Source: Agrypnia vestita
Taxonomy: Eukaryota > Arthropoda > Insecta > Trichoptera > Phryganeidae
Length of the DNA stretch: 64,000 bases
Direction of reading: 5' to 3'
Assembly: GCA_016648135.1 (NCBI GenBank)
Contig: JADDOH010005086.1
Span: 120,219-184,218 of the forward strand
Positions 36,801-46,000 of the stretch are shown in pieces. A program made the position numbers and the translations under genes. Below the pieces are notes generated by a model. That model did no database searches. It had not been told where the DNA came from and saw only the letters and a program-made list of their open reading frames with translations. The first letter of the stretch is position 1. Each line of letters starts with the position of its first letter.

Positions 36801-36972
36801 TGAATTGAGAAATGATTCACTGTACATTTATTTTGTATTAACCTTTTTTTGTCAGATTTATACACATATATATTTTTAATTTATATTCTTATTTGATTAT
36901 TATTGATATTATAATATTGATTCATTGTTATTTTTTCAGGAGCAAAATTACATCCCTAGAAGTAACTTGTGA
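15786..36972 (+). CDS. Gene 2: PHYH-like paralogue, complete, predicted non-catalytic
   Basis: Nine exons (15786-15883, 18977-19111, 21972-22056, 27879-28025, 30263-30409, 31878-32021, 33213-33260, 35292-35369, 36940-36972) with GT/AG borders sum to 915 nt, an unbroken 304-codon frame from ATG to TGA; typical PHYH is about 340 residues. Alignable blocks include KGFLLWKKFI (residues 60-75), FGPQTCVHSKI, TAMDEKLQQNGTHFVVPGTH and MEKGDTLFIHPKLVHG. The iron-binding H-x-D is replaced by R154-R-H156, and the 2-oxoglutarate Arg by S255, while H243 remains. Oxygenase activity is therefore unlikely. There is no clear PTS2; the C-terminus SNL is at best a weak PTS1. The unbroken frame suggests selection or a young copy. 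Confidence 0.85.
16205..16653. mobile_element. MITE family M1, copy 1
   Basis: About 440 bp, about 90% alike to 38717-39157 by eye. Both ends carry an imperfect inverted repeat around GTAAATTGGC(G/A)TGCG. It contains 'gtccctgtcgcgtaacagaag' and a GC-rich 'ccgggtgcgggcgggg' near the right end. It is non-coding and lies in intron 1 of gene 2. Confidence 0.75.
16660..17260 (-). mobile_element. Jockey-like LINE C-terminal fragment
   Basis: On the minus strand RIMTYLVLLHKIINGTIDCP is followed by HLLEHISLCVPCRKT, matching the typical LINE tail 'R..LYKLING..DCP.LL..I.F.VP.R'. Further down come SFLLNFPLQK and a T-rich (A-rich in sense) end near 16660-16690. Only the end of ORF2 is left. Confidence 0.65.
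17626..18720. mobile_element. Tigger/pogo-like MITE, long subtype (1095 bp)
   Basis: Ends are CAGTAAAACCTCGTTAATTC and ATTATCGGGGTTTTACTG, with TA at 17624-17625 and 18721-18722. This is the best-preserved copy of the family. Internal blocks are shared with 7803-8725. A minus-strand frame here (IPKIGESCVCFLLLAALICA) may be a transposase relic, but is not identifiable. Confidence 0.85.
18977..19111 (+). CDS. Gene 2 exon 2
   Basis: The acceptor is ttttcag and the donor gttaga. The exon has 135 nt, identical in length and phase to gene 3 exon 2, and encodes DMKRHFTDKGFLLWKKF, the family's 'Y.ENGF..IK' helix region. Confidence 0.85.
19112..20270. other. Gene 2 intron 2, left part
   Basis: The first 200 bp are paralogous to the same intron of gene 3 (45163-45360). 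The rest is AT-rich with a low-complexity (A)n/(T)n zone and no supported gene. Confidence 0.45.
20272..20322 (-). ncRNA. Degenerate hammerhead-like motif H6
   Basis: On the minus strand: UUGAUAA (20315-20309) in place of CUGANGA, helix II GCCCUAUAA/UUAUAAGGC, GAAA, and a GUC triplet after near-palindromic AUGCGU. The two core changes should stop cleavage. The same UUGAUAA variant occurs in H5. Confidence 0.4.
21108..21533 (+). mobile_element. Palindromic element with hammerhead motif (copy H2)
   Basis: It is bounded by 50-bp inverted repeats (21108-21157 and 21484-21533, about four differences). A hammerhead-like motif lies just inside the right arm. The centre has a C-rich patch (21308-21390). 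No protein is encoded. It lies in intron 2 of gene 2. Confidence 0.65.
21412..21463 (+). ncRNA. Hammerhead ribozyme-like motif H2
   Basis: Core CUGAAGA (21422-21428), five-pair helix II GACGC/GCGUC with loop GGUAA, GAAA (21445-21448), palindromic helix III AACGUU, cleavage predicted after A21454. Helix I pairs 21418-21421 with 21455-21458, then continues past one mismatch. This is the most complete copy in the window. Confidence 0.65.
21972..22056 (+). CDS. Gene 2 exon 3
   Basis: 85 nt, acceptor ttttcag, donor gtaatt. It encodes NHFHNICIGAVDSDPRN...; same length and phase as gene 3 exon 3. Confidence 0.83.
22123..25307 (+). mobile_element. Decayed Mutator/Kolobok-like DNA transposon, 3.2 kb
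   Basis: TTAA on both sides (22119-22122 and 25308-25311) and inverted ends GGGAGGTTTCTTTCTGCTTT / rc GGGAGGTTTCTGCCTTGTTG. Inside, plus-strand pieces match the arthropod 'Mutator-like transposase' family in order: DPMHGYLNINFIF, FSLLFGVVILIGKYSNKILDL, ECIGHVKKQMGSRLR, LTNYYSLAI and LLQRCLGGHTQNNNECFNAA. TTAA targets point to Kolobok-type integration. Multiple stops and frameshifts make it non-autonomous. About 500 bp (roughly 23165-23680) interrupts the homology and may be a nested insertion. It lies in intron 3 of gene 2. Confidence 0.8.
25308..26600. other. Gene 2 intron 3, right part
   Basis: 25310-25560 is recognisably paralogous to 49920-50220 in the same intron of gene 3 (shared TTCCGTCTGATATTTATG-type wording and 'actgatgga' block). 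The rest is AT-rich with no gene that I can support. Confidence 0.5.
26640..27091 (+). mobile_element. LINE reverse-transcriptase fragment with internal deletion
   Basis: The left part encodes EFEHALKKLKDRKTPGVDEI and PTELIKSAGSGTMEALYKLV, the RT finger region of insect non-LTR elements. After a stop the sequence jumps to GRPRREYLEQVCQDMNRASY...DRAEWRR and a TGA stop, which is the extreme C-terminus. The palm (YADD) is missing, so most of ORF2 has been deleted. Confidence 0.75.
27092..27878. other. Gene 2 intron 3, end
   Basis: AT-rich, with a short inverted pair around 27270-27320 (attgtgcaaaccataaacaa / tagtttgcacaataattttt). No gene is supported. Confidence 0.4.
27879..28025 (+). CDS. Gene 2 exon 4
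   Basis: Acceptor ttccag, donor gtaaat, 49 codons. It aligns with gene 1 exon a but ends ESPRR in place of HPPHQ, so the first ligand histidine is Arg. It is 9 nt shorter than its counterparts. Confidence 0.85.
28877..29783. mobile_element. TTAA-flanked MITE family M2, copy A
   Basis: 907 bp with ends GGGGGGGTAAGGTTAATTC and ATTACCCCCCCCC; TTAA on the left (28873-28876) and TTAG on the right. It is closely alike to 35734-36646 throughout, including 'aggtaacgctgggagggttt'. A short minus-strand frame (LEEFCVDKD, KALCWVNMASTIM) is conserved between copies and may be a transposase remnant. piggyBac or Kolobok origin is inferred from the target site only. Confidence 0.75.
30263..30409 (+). CDS. 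Gene 2 exon 5
   Basis: Acceptor ttttag, donor gtatgt. It encodes HIIDAPDIP...GTHFVVPGTHNDQLY. The first residue, His, replaces the ligand Asp of gene 1. Confidence 0.87.
30633..30800. repeat. Retroelement tail shared with gene 3 intron 5
   Basis: An (ATTT)n run followed by 'atctcactagaatgaacctatgctgagatgaa' resembles 58640-58760, at a similar distance after exon 5 of gene 3. It is probably a retroelement 3' end inserted before the duplication. Confidence 0.4.
31073..31131 (+). promoter_or_regulatory. Heat-shock element arrays (copy A, block 1)
   Basis: GAAggTTCcgGAA at 31073-31085 has three perfect alternating units. 31098-31110 (GAAagTTCtgGAA) and 31114-31131 (GAAggTTCtaGAAaaTTC) add three and four more. 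Three alternating units suffice for a canonical HSF trimer site. Function in this organism is inference. Confidence 0.7.
31206..31244 (+). promoter_or_regulatory. Heat-shock element arrays (copy A, block 2)
   Basis: Two blocks of four alternating units: TTCttGAAagTTCtgGAA (31206-31223) and GAAggTTCgcGAAagTTC (31227-31244), with a three-base break between them. Confidence 0.7.
31328..31405. repeat. Tandem duplication, 39-bp unit x 2
   Basis: Units 31328-31366 and 31367-31405 share 'attgaatacaaaaacaat' and 'agcgaaagtaaaaaga' exactly. It lies just downstream of the Helitron. Confidence 0.8.
31878..32021 (+). CDS. Gene 2 exon 6
   Basis: Acceptor tttccag, donor gtaagt. It encodes VMEKGDTLFIHPKLVHGVDN, retaining the distal histidine of the iron triad. 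Confidence 0.88.
32022..33212. other. Gene 2 intron 6
   Basis: AT-rich, with a G-rich run near 32233-32250 and poly(T) near 32985. No gene or bounded repeat is recognised. Confidence 0.45.
33213..33260 (+). CDS. Gene 2 exon 7 (16 codons)
   Basis: Acceptor ttttttag, donor gtaagc. It encodes IPSKATHAILQTKEYT and sits where gene 1 has [10 protein letters not shown]; Ser stands at the 2-oxoglutarate arginine position. It keeps the reading frame between exons 6 and 8. Confidence 0.7.
33560..33900 (+). mobile_element. Penelope-like element, GIY-YIG endonuclease end
   Basis: CDCGAFYIGQTKRNIATQLK carries the cysteine pair and YIG motif of Penelope GIY-YIG domains. After a frameshift near 33720 the expected tail follows: FYPRLVRESIEICKHPNFDR then SYKLSSIWCPVL. 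The RT part is absent. It lies in intron 7 of gene 2. Confidence 0.8.
34563..35154. mobile_element. hAT-type MITE, 592 bp
   Basis: Ends are CAGGCGCGTACAGTGGGAAC and, reading inward from the right, CAGGGACGTGCAGTGGGAAC, followed by AA(G/A)AAGCATGAC. The 8-bp flanks are atagagac (34555-34562) and ttagagac (35155-35162), seven of eight alike, as for hAT target duplication. An element-free version of the site appears at 57946-57953. It is non-coding. Confidence 0.85.
35292..35369 (+). CDS. Gene 2 exon 8 (26 codons)
   Basis: Acceptor tttcgcag, donor gtttat (non-consensus after GT). It encodes EEWKSISSRKANRFPKDVE. The exon is supported by frame continuity; homology to gene 1 exon d is weak. Confidence 0.65.
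35734..36646. mobile_element. TTAA-flanked MITE family M2, copy B
   Basis: 913 bp, same family and orientation as 28877-29783, with exact TTAA on both sides (35730-35733 and 36647-36650). It lies in intron 8 of gene 2. Confidence 0.8.
36940..36972 (+). CDS. Gene 2 terminal exon 9 (10 codons plus stop)
   Basis: Acceptor ttttttcag. It encodes EQNYIPRSNL and TGA. It is shorter than the 19-codon last exon of gene 1 and lacks its VKGE motif. Confidence 0.65.
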   Translation, partial: EQNYIPRSNL

Positions 36973-37032
36973 TTATTACAACAAAATGTCAACACACAGT
37001 TGTTACAAAAATGATTAGTAAATAATTATAAA

Positions 37033-37110
37033 GCTGCTAACTGATTCTGAGGATATTGAGATTCATTTTAATTTTAATATGTTTTTCATTTGAGAGTTTG
37101 AAAATAAATT
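37033..37110 (+). repeat. Partial duplicate of exon 8 and its donor in the 3' UTR
   Basis: The text agctgctaactgattctgag followed by gatattgagattcattttaa parallels 35342-35420 (agctaacagatttcctaagg, atgttgaggtttattttaat), including the following 'tttttcat...tgagagtttgaa'. It lies 60 bp after the stop codon. Confidence 0.6.
37103..37108 (+). promoter_or_regulatory. Candidate poly(A) signal of gene 2
   Basis: AATAAA, 131 bp after the stop codon. Further AATAAA hexamers follow near 37173 and 37185. Confidence 0.4.
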
Positions 37111-37744
37111 TTAAAAAAACATTTTCAATTTTCTTTGTTGATTTGATTATACTGATAGAATCAACGAATTTTAAATAAAATTTAATAAATCATTGAGCAT
37201 GCCGCTAAAATACAGATATTAAATAAATTTTATCATATTTTACTTCTAATAAATATATTTTTTGTGGAATGCCTTTTTAATTTACATTGTCACAACCATT
37301 TTAAAATACAACAAACATTGCAAAAACAATCATCGTAATGGACTAGATCAGTGGTGTTACTAACAGCAGATTCATTGCAGGAACTTACATTCATAGGAGG
37401 CTATAGAGTCACAGTTTATGTATAAAAGTGTTGAAAAAGTAAATTAAATCGAATATTTAGGTGTTATATTGGACTCAAAACTAATTTTCTCAGCACATCT
37501 ATGTCCACTTTTAAGAAAATTACAAAGTTTTATAATTTAGGATGAACCGCGGCGTAAGGGAGCGTCAATAGGCTACGTGGTTCCATTTTGAACTCTTTGA
37601 TCCCCTCCCTTCCCCTATGAAGCCCTTACGTGGCTTTTGCTTTGACCTCCCCCCCTCCCCTCCGAGTAGAATGTAGTTTCTTTCCTATTTATTCCAGAAG
37701 AAATTTTTTGCTGCTTTCACTTACCAAAACTATATTTAAATTAT

Positions 37745-38547
37745 CTATGAAACTCAATGTCTGTCTGTCTGTTCTCTATACAAATCTTCACCGTTTGTCC
37801 GATTCGATTCAAATTTTCCATACTTATACTTTAGGACCCGGCGGGTAACAAAGGCGATATTTCCCCCTATTTTTTTACCCCTCCCCCTCTCCCTGATATA
37901 TTTTAAACGAAAATCTGTACTGTTTGACCGATCGGACTTAAAATTTGGAAACTTATTTTTTAGGACCTGGTGGGTAACGTAGGCGACATTCCCCCTCTAT
38001 TATTTTACCCCTTCCATCCTCCTGATATATTTTCGATGCAAATCTATACCGTTCAAATCGAACCTTTGTTTACCCTCACAAATTTATTGTCAACTTAATA
38101 ATTAACCCATGCAACGCCGGGTACAAACAACAGTAGCAAAAAAATACTATACAATCGACTAGGGCTTATCAAGATCATATTGCATATTCTGTACCATTTT
38201 AAATGTGCTAAATATAATAAATGAAAAAATGACATAGCTCTCTCCCCTTTACCAGGCCGAGTAGTTTATGGACGCCTCCTAACGTTGAATGAATAAACCA
38301 ATTTTAAATTCCATTAATTCATATGTAAAGCATTTGTATCTCATTATAAAAAGGAAATTCGAGGTATTTGAGTGCATTACATCAAAATTTTGGCGTGGGG
38401 TGGTGTAAGGATGGGGGAAGTAAAGAGATGGAGGGAAGATAGAACTTATGTTTTCTACCGGGTCCTAAATAAGCATTCAAAATTAGGATCATATCTGTCA
38501 AACGGTGTAGATTTGTATAACAGGCAGACAAACATTGAGTTTTATAG
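37745..38547. mobile_element. Foldback-like element with internal tandem units
   Basis: The ends are inverted: CTATGAAACTCAATGTCTGT on the left and its complement (acattgagttttatag) on the right. Inside the left arm an approximately 130-bp unit, 'ccgttt(gt/ga)ccgat...ggta acgaaggcga', recurs two to three times (37782-38062). A single inverted unit lies near 38455-38530. C-rich and G-rich stretches differ between arms. No coding sequence. Confidence 0.6.
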
Positions 38548-38716
38548 GTATAGATGTCTCACTATTATTGGCTGATGGCTGATATGATGGCTATATGTAG
38601 GATTCGGAATCCCCTTGACAAAAACAGGGCCATGGCATGATATAAGTTAGTAAAAATTTTAATTTTTCGGTTGGAAAAGGAAAAAATAAAAAATATAAAT
38701 ACAATGCTATAGACGT

Positions 38717-39157
38717 ACCACTATAAATTGGCGTGCGAGGGAGGGCGTCCCTGTCGCGTAACAGAAGTTGCCAGGGTGTAAATTTATTACACAATACATA
38801 ATGTACAGAATGTCCGGTGACCGGTGTCGTAGCCTTTAACAGAAATTTGATCAGGCAGCACTAAAGAAACCAAGCAGTAATGGCGGCTGTTCTATCTGTT
38901 AAACTGTCAGACGGTAATATCGGTCCATTATTTGCTTTTTCAGCTTCGCAAAACTTTAATACTTCAATGGCAATTGTTTTTGCACCACCCCGGACTGTTT
39001 TGGGCATAATAATTCAGTGTATATTGGTAATCAAGATTTCACAGCTCCCAAGCAAATACAAAATTGAACTTAATGACAGGGCGAGGGGTTACCGCCGGGT
39101 GCGGGCGGGGCGGGTTTTTAGTTCCAAATTCGCCGCACGCCAATTTACATTGGGCAA
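38717..39157. mobile_element. MITE family M1, copy 2
   Basis: Same family and orientation as 16205-16653. It ends 10 bp before the duplicated 5' flank of gene 3 begins. Confidence 0.75.
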
Positions 39158-39166
39158 GCAATTATA

Positions 39167-39965
39167 ACAGATTAATGTTAAAATAGACGAATGATCGTCA
39201 TCAATATTAGCTCTATACCCTCTGGTGGGTTTTGGCTTCCGCAAGAATTTTCCTCTATTGAGCCCTGGATTTCTAAGACAGACGTCATGTCACTCTGCCT
39301 TAGCTTTGGCCTTCGCAAGCCTCTGCGCCCTGTCTTGTGCTCAGCAATGGCTCGGGTGATTGCTGTTAAGTCATCCTTTCCACAGGGCTTACCACCAAAG
39401 TCTTTCTAATTTAATAAACCTTGAGACCAAGGCATAGAATTCATTATTATAGCATCTAGGCCAATATTTATTTTCTAAAACAGACCTAGAGATATGCCTC
39501 AAAATTTTTATTAAAAATACTGTCATCATCTCTTCCTCAGGTTTATATTTAAGCACTGGCTTTTAAGTACTTTTTTGTAGACTAAGATTTGGATGTTTCT
39601 GGACATAATTTGAGATTAAAGAAATAATATTAATAACTGTTAATATCGGCTATAAATTTGTTTATCAATATCTATTTGTATTGCGATTCTGTTCAGAGCC
39701 TGTGGTTCCATAGATAAGCAGTGTTTATCATAAACTTGTCTTAGATTATCTCAACATCATCCAACAGTGTTATCTCAACCATTAATACCTATTGAGTATT
39801 CATTTTGGGTATTAGTAGATTCAATTTTTCATATAGGATACTTTTCATTACTAGATTGGACATCATAGTAGAAGTGCATCATGTAATTTTCAATTCATTT
39901 ATTCAGTGACGCAAGAGTGTCATTATTTTTTCGGTCATATTTAAATTAGTCACATTTTTATCACA
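39167..39965 (+). promoter_or_regulatory. 5' flank of gene 3, shared with gene 2
   Basis: This block is paralogous to 14953-15785, with small indels. Conservation up to the ATG supports duplication of a whole transcription unit including its control region. No obvious TATA box. Confidence 0.55.
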
Positions 39966-40063
39966 ATGAGTTTATCCATAATGAATAAAAATCATTTACC
40001 TGGATTCACTGCACCATGGACTTACAAATCCAGAATGCAATCAATCCACGTCGTACCAAATCC
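39966..40063 (+). CDS. Gene 3 exon 1 (start codon)
   Basis: 98 nt, ATG after 'tcaca', donor gtaagt. It encodes MSLSIMNKNHLPGFTAPW and is parallel to gene 2 exon 1. Confidence 0.83.
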
Positions 40064-43000
40064 GTAAGTTTACATTTAATTAAATTTAAAAGTAAAAATT
40101 TTTGCGTGCATCTTTTAGTTGATGAATAAATTGAAAATGCAAGGTGTAATCTGATGTTGAACAATATACTTACCTAGCTGTGCCCGCGCGGCTTAGCATG
40201 CGTAGATTTTTAGTACACTGTTTGGATCATCAAAGAACTTTTGCAAACCTTCTAGAACATTCTCCTTCCAGAACTTTCAAGAAATTTATCGAATGTGCAG
40301 GAACCTTCTAGACACACCGACACATTCCGCCACTCAGTTTAGAACCTTATAGAACTTTCGGGAATTTTCTAGAACCTTCTTCTTCCAGAACTTTCTAGAG
40401 CAGGTTTTTCCGGAACCTTCTGGACTCACCGACACAGTCGGCGCACCTATTTTGAAACAATCTGAAGCATTTGCGGCCTTCCCATAACAAAACAATGTGC
40501 TAGAAAACACATTTTCGTCACCCACTCCCACCCACGCACAGCCACCCTCACGAAACTCACATATTTTCGATGTGACACCAAGGGCTATCCACCACCATAA
40601 CTACCGGTGAGTGGTTTTGGCTGGTTGTGGAGAAAACTTGGCGGGTAGGGAAACACGGGTTTCTTTATATATATATATATATATATATATTGATTAAGTA
40701 CAAAAAATACAAATTTAACTTTTATCATCTTAAAAATTAAGCGCATTAAGCGAAAATCCGAACTGGGCTAAGGAAATCTACATTTATCAGTTTCCAGATG
40801 CAAAATTGACAACTGCTTCTGCTTTTTCATTAATGTTCAGTTTAATTTCCAATCTAAGCATTTTCCTAAGATTCTTTACGACATTTCTGTGCTTGAAATT
40901 AATATTCTTACCATGTTACGGGATTTTGTGTCAAGATAACTTATTTATCGAGATAAGTATATCGATAGTAAGGTTTTCGATTTTCCAACCTTAGGTCCGA
41001 AGCTTACTTTGAGCGATTTTCACTTTTTTCCTAAGCTTTTCCTAAGTGTATATTTGTACTGCACCTTTAAATTATTAAGTATTGTCTCTGTATTCGGACC
41101 TTAGTGTTTAAGTAGACTGAGTAATTTTACATGGCAACACTTTTTCCAGCAATAGCCTATTTGACAGCTGATTTGTGCTCAGTTTGGTTTGCCATTTCAC
41201 CAAATTGTTATTTAAATAATCTGAATATGGCTTACATATTGTGCAAATTTATTTCGAAAATAGTGGTATTGTAATCATATTTAAACAATAATGATATAAA
41301 ATTATCTTTCCGATAAAGCCAATACCAAGTTTTGTTTAATTAAGTTCTACACGTCTTAAAAAAACATCCTCTATATATTGTAATGCAAGATAACGTTATG
41401 TTATTTCAACGAAAAATATATATATATTTTTTATTCCTGAAAACACGCTATCTCGAGATAAATTCTATTTTAATATGGGAGATATAAAATGTACATACAA
41501 AGATAAGCTGATTTTACATTTTTTTATTCCGGGTATTATTTTATACCTATATGGAAATTTGTAATCCAAGGTTAAAGAAAATATACTATAATGTGAGAAT
41601 CAAATAAAGATAATTCGAGGTGTGATCAAAAAAATGATGAAATAAGTTTGTGACAAATTTGACTTTGTCTCCTTGGCTGGCGATGCACTTATCCAAACGG
41701 TGGTTCCATGATTGGAAGCATTTTTAGATGGCTTCTTTCGGAAGTGCCTTCAGCTGCTCTGTCGTGGGCTTCTCAATGTCGGGAATGGTGTCGAAAAATT
41801 TTCCATTTAGCAGGGGATTTTTTTAGGAAGACCCAGAAGTCGCATGGTGCTAAATCCGAGGAGTGGACAGATAGGATTTTTTTTCGGCCAATAACTCGCG
41901 GATCAGAAGTGAGATGTGTTCGGCGCGTCGTCGTGATGCAGCACTCACTTGTCTCATTTGCAAATTATCAATTAAAGTGCCTTGCAGGAACCTATGCGAG
42001 ATGTTCAGTTCTTTGGCAAGCTCTTGAATAGCCAATCACCTGTTTGAGCCTTCTTTTTGTGCCCATTTTTATTTATTTATTTATTTATTCATACGCCAAT
42101 CGGCTATATACATTGATTTTACAAAAATAATAGACTTAAATGAATGGATTAGAAAAATTGCACATATATAAAAAAACAATACTAGCATAGTAACAACATG
42201 GTATAATCATATAGGGTTGAGGGTAATTTTAATACTGTGATAAAAATCTTTTTGCCGCTGATGAGAATGAGACATATGATTCATCGAAGAAGTTGATATC
42301 AACACAGTGGCTATTCACCAGATTGGCAATCCTATTTCTTGGGCTATTGTACACGTAAATTTTTGTGGATTTAGTGGTTTCTAACAATCTAAGCACTCTT
42401 AGATCCGGCCTAGCAGTGATAATGCCAAATTGTTCCAGGATCTCGGGCGAGTCAATCTGTCTGTTGACAGATTTGTAGAAGAAGGTCAGATCAGACAATA
42501 GTCTTCGAGTGATTAGTTTGCTGATTCTAAATCTGTTATATACGGTCTCAATATCTCCTGGTGATCGTGTACGATAGGCGAGGCATTTACATAGTTTGCG
42601 CTGTATTCTTTCGAGCTGATTGATTAGTTTATTGGTATACGGCGACCAGATGACAGAACAGTATTCTAAAATCGGTCTCACAAGACTGTCGAATAGTCGT
42701 ACCAGCGTGTAGACATTGCTGAAGTCTTTCCCAGCTCTAATGATGTAACCAAGAGTCTCGAAAGCTTGTGACGCAACTTTCTCCACGTGGCTTGAGAAAT
42801 TCAGTTTATGGTCCACAATAACGCCAAGGTCCTTTGCCGAGGTGACTGTCGGGAGATGATGTCCATCAATGAGATAATTAGCCTGATATTGATTTCGTGA
42901 TCTAGAGAATGACATTACTGAGCATTTACCGATATTTAACATTAGTTTGTTTTTAGTACACCACCTGTGGAGTTCATTGAGATCGTGCTGAAGAATTTCT

Positions 43001-46000
43001 AAGTCTTGGTCATTCATGATTCTTCTGAAAATTTTCATGTCATCTGCATATAGTAGGTAATCGGATAGTAAATTGTCTGCGATGTCATTGATGAAAATAT
43101 TAAAGAGAATCGGACCAAGATGTGACCCTTGAGGGACACCAGAGCATACTTCATACTCTTCAGAGATAAATCCATTAACTCTGACTTGTAGGAATCTGCC
43201 AGTTAGATACGAATGGAACCACTCTAATGCTGTGCCTCTCACACCATACAGACCGAGCTTGTCAATCAGGATTCCGTGGTCTACCGTATCGAAAGCCTTA
43301 CTGAAATCTGTGTAAATAGCATGTAGATCCACCCCCTGGTTCAGAGCATTGAGTATGTAGTTAATGTATAGATACAGATTCGTTGTTGTAGATCTGCCAC
43401 CGAAGAAGCCATGCTGCTTTGTAGTAATTATATTTTTGAATGCAAATGTAAGTTGAGGAAGAATTTATTTTTGAGACTTCTTGCACGCCTTTGCAACCTT
43501 TGCTCGTCTTCAACAGACTCATTTCCGCTTTTAAATCACTCACATGACTTGTAAACAGTCTTAACAGTCATCACATTATCATACACTGATTGACCCGTTT
43601 GCTTTGCCGATTTTAGGATTTTGCAATGGAAATTTTTCCGTCGCAAAATCGTGAGCGTAAAATCCGCATAGTGTAACGCCAGCCTCGGGGTCGATCCCAC
43701 TTTCGGGCTATTCTTAGTCCACTCTCACTTAAGTAAAATCTCATGACATCCACACTAGTGGACAAGTTTAGATCACGCTTCATTTTTCTTGATCAGTTTG
43801 CTCCGATCTGCATTTCAAGTTGGACATATGTATATTATACATTTGCTTTACTGGAAAATGTTCCACCACCAATTAACCACAAAATTGCCCTTGGGTCTTA
43901 AAAAACCTGGAATATGCAGAAAGGCTGAGTCTTAAAACTGCCCACTCTTCAGGAGCGACGAGTAAGAGGTGACCTCATCCAGACATTTAAGATTCTATTG
44001 GGCTACTACAATACATATTCCTAATATGGCAGATATGTTTGCATTGAATACTAATGTGGGGCTTCGAGGACATCACCTGAAGCTGAACAAGTCTCGGTTC
44101 TCGTGTAACCCAAGAATGCATGCTTTAAGCAATAGAGTGGTCAATATGTGGAAGTTTTCCTGAGGGCGTTGTGTCTGCAGCCAATATCAACCAATTTAAA
44201 AATAGGCTGGATATTCAAATGGGAGAAAGTCATCATTAAAAACAGATAATTTTGATGGAAAATACAAAAATTTTCAATTTCAAACTCATTTATCTCTTTC
44301 CATTATCTATATCAGTTTTAGTTAATATAATTGAGGTGTTACCAGATGTGTGCAGTGAGTACATTGAAGAACAACTTGTGTGTATACATAAATTTTGAAA
44401 AAAATTAAGGCAACAGTAACAGTAACGGTAACTCGTAATATTCCTATCACAATTATTATCATGTTATTCAGATTTTAATATATCATACTATTCTGTTTAT
44501 GTTTACGATAAAGTCATGTTTCAATGTACTCACCGCACACGCCCTGGTTTGCTGTGGTTTTGTTATATTCAAGATCATTTCTACTTAAAAAGTTATAATC
44601 TTCTGACATGCATCACACATAATAAATTATATGTATACAAATGAAAAATATTTAATAAATGATAGGGAAATATAACAAAACTTGTATTTAAATGGGAAGG
44701 GATGAGCGAGGGAGAGGGGGCGAATTGAGCGGTCATGAAAATGCAAGCTTTCCAGCAGGTCTTCTGTGAATAGTTTTCTGGGATATTCTGCCGTGTATAT
44801 GTGACCTCCCTGGCCAACGTTTCGGATCCCGTTGCAGGGTCCATCATCAGGGCTGATGTGGACCCTGCAATGGGTCCCAATGGATCCCGGAAAACTATTC
44901 ACTGAAGATTCTGAATGACCGTGAAAACCTAAGGACATTTTTCCAGTAGGTATCTTCTGATGTTTTTGAAAATATTAATTATGTTTATATAATAATATAT
45001 AAATACATATGTTTAAATGATTTTCAGAGTTGTAAAACGAATAATTCAAGCCACTTCTTTTACTCATGAATCACCATTTCATATTTTGAAGAAACATTTC
45101 GAGGAGAATGGTTTTTTATGGATGAAATCCTTTATACCCCATGAGATAATAGACGACTGCAGGTTAGATTGAATTTTTACAATTGTTGTTTTACATTTTA
45201 TTGTGTTTTTACAGGTTTTAAATGGCGTAAAAGTATGTTAAAAAAATTGAAGCTGTGCAAATTTTAACAATACATCACCTTGATGTTGCGATCTTGGAAC
45301 ATCAAGGTATCATTGTGATATATGTATTGTTAAAATTCATCTTTTTACAAAACATTAAAGTAGTTAGGGAGATAACAATAAAAATACATATAAATTAGTA
45401 TATATTTATTTATTTTATTTTATCTTTATATTTATTTTTTTTACATTTTTTTCTTCATTTATTTTAGAATTGCATACAGTTTATTACAATTTTTTTCTAG
45501 TCTATTAAGGCCCCAGACCACTGTGAAAAAATATTTTTTGTAATTTTTTTTCTTTCATTTTCTGAAAGATGCATTTGTTAAGAATGCTCTCACCAAATAT
45601 TTTAAAGAAATTTGTAAAATTGACGGAGATACAGTGGTTTAAATATTTTGTTTGTAAGTTGAATTATGCTTCAGCAAAACTTTGAACACGTTTTTCTCGC
45701 AAGTACATTTTTCAACCTGGTTGACAGCATATCAGAAAAACTACAAATCCGATTTGCATGCATCAAGTCGTAAACTGTTTGAAAATCCAGTCTCTATGGC
45801 ACCACTTAGGGATTTTTTTATAAAGGGCCCCCTTCTATTTTTTTTTAATAAATGATGAAAGTTTTCTACAAAAAATCGAAAATAAAATTCGCTAGTCCGC
45901 CATTTTTTTTTCCTTCTAGATATCGAAATTCCCCTACGTGATGCTATAAACTTATATGTCTAGTTTCTAAATATATTTTTATTTTATTTTTCGGTTTTAC

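Larger units (their letters stand above)
40174..40693 (-). mobile_element. Non-autonomous Helitron, copy B
   Basis: Minus-strand orientation: 5' TCAATATATATATATA at 40693, 3' ...GCGGGCACAGCTAG at 40174. The base after CTAG is G, not the usual T. It shares 'gtttccctacccgccaag' and the full HSE region with copy A. It lies in intron 1 of gene 3. Confidence 0.78.
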
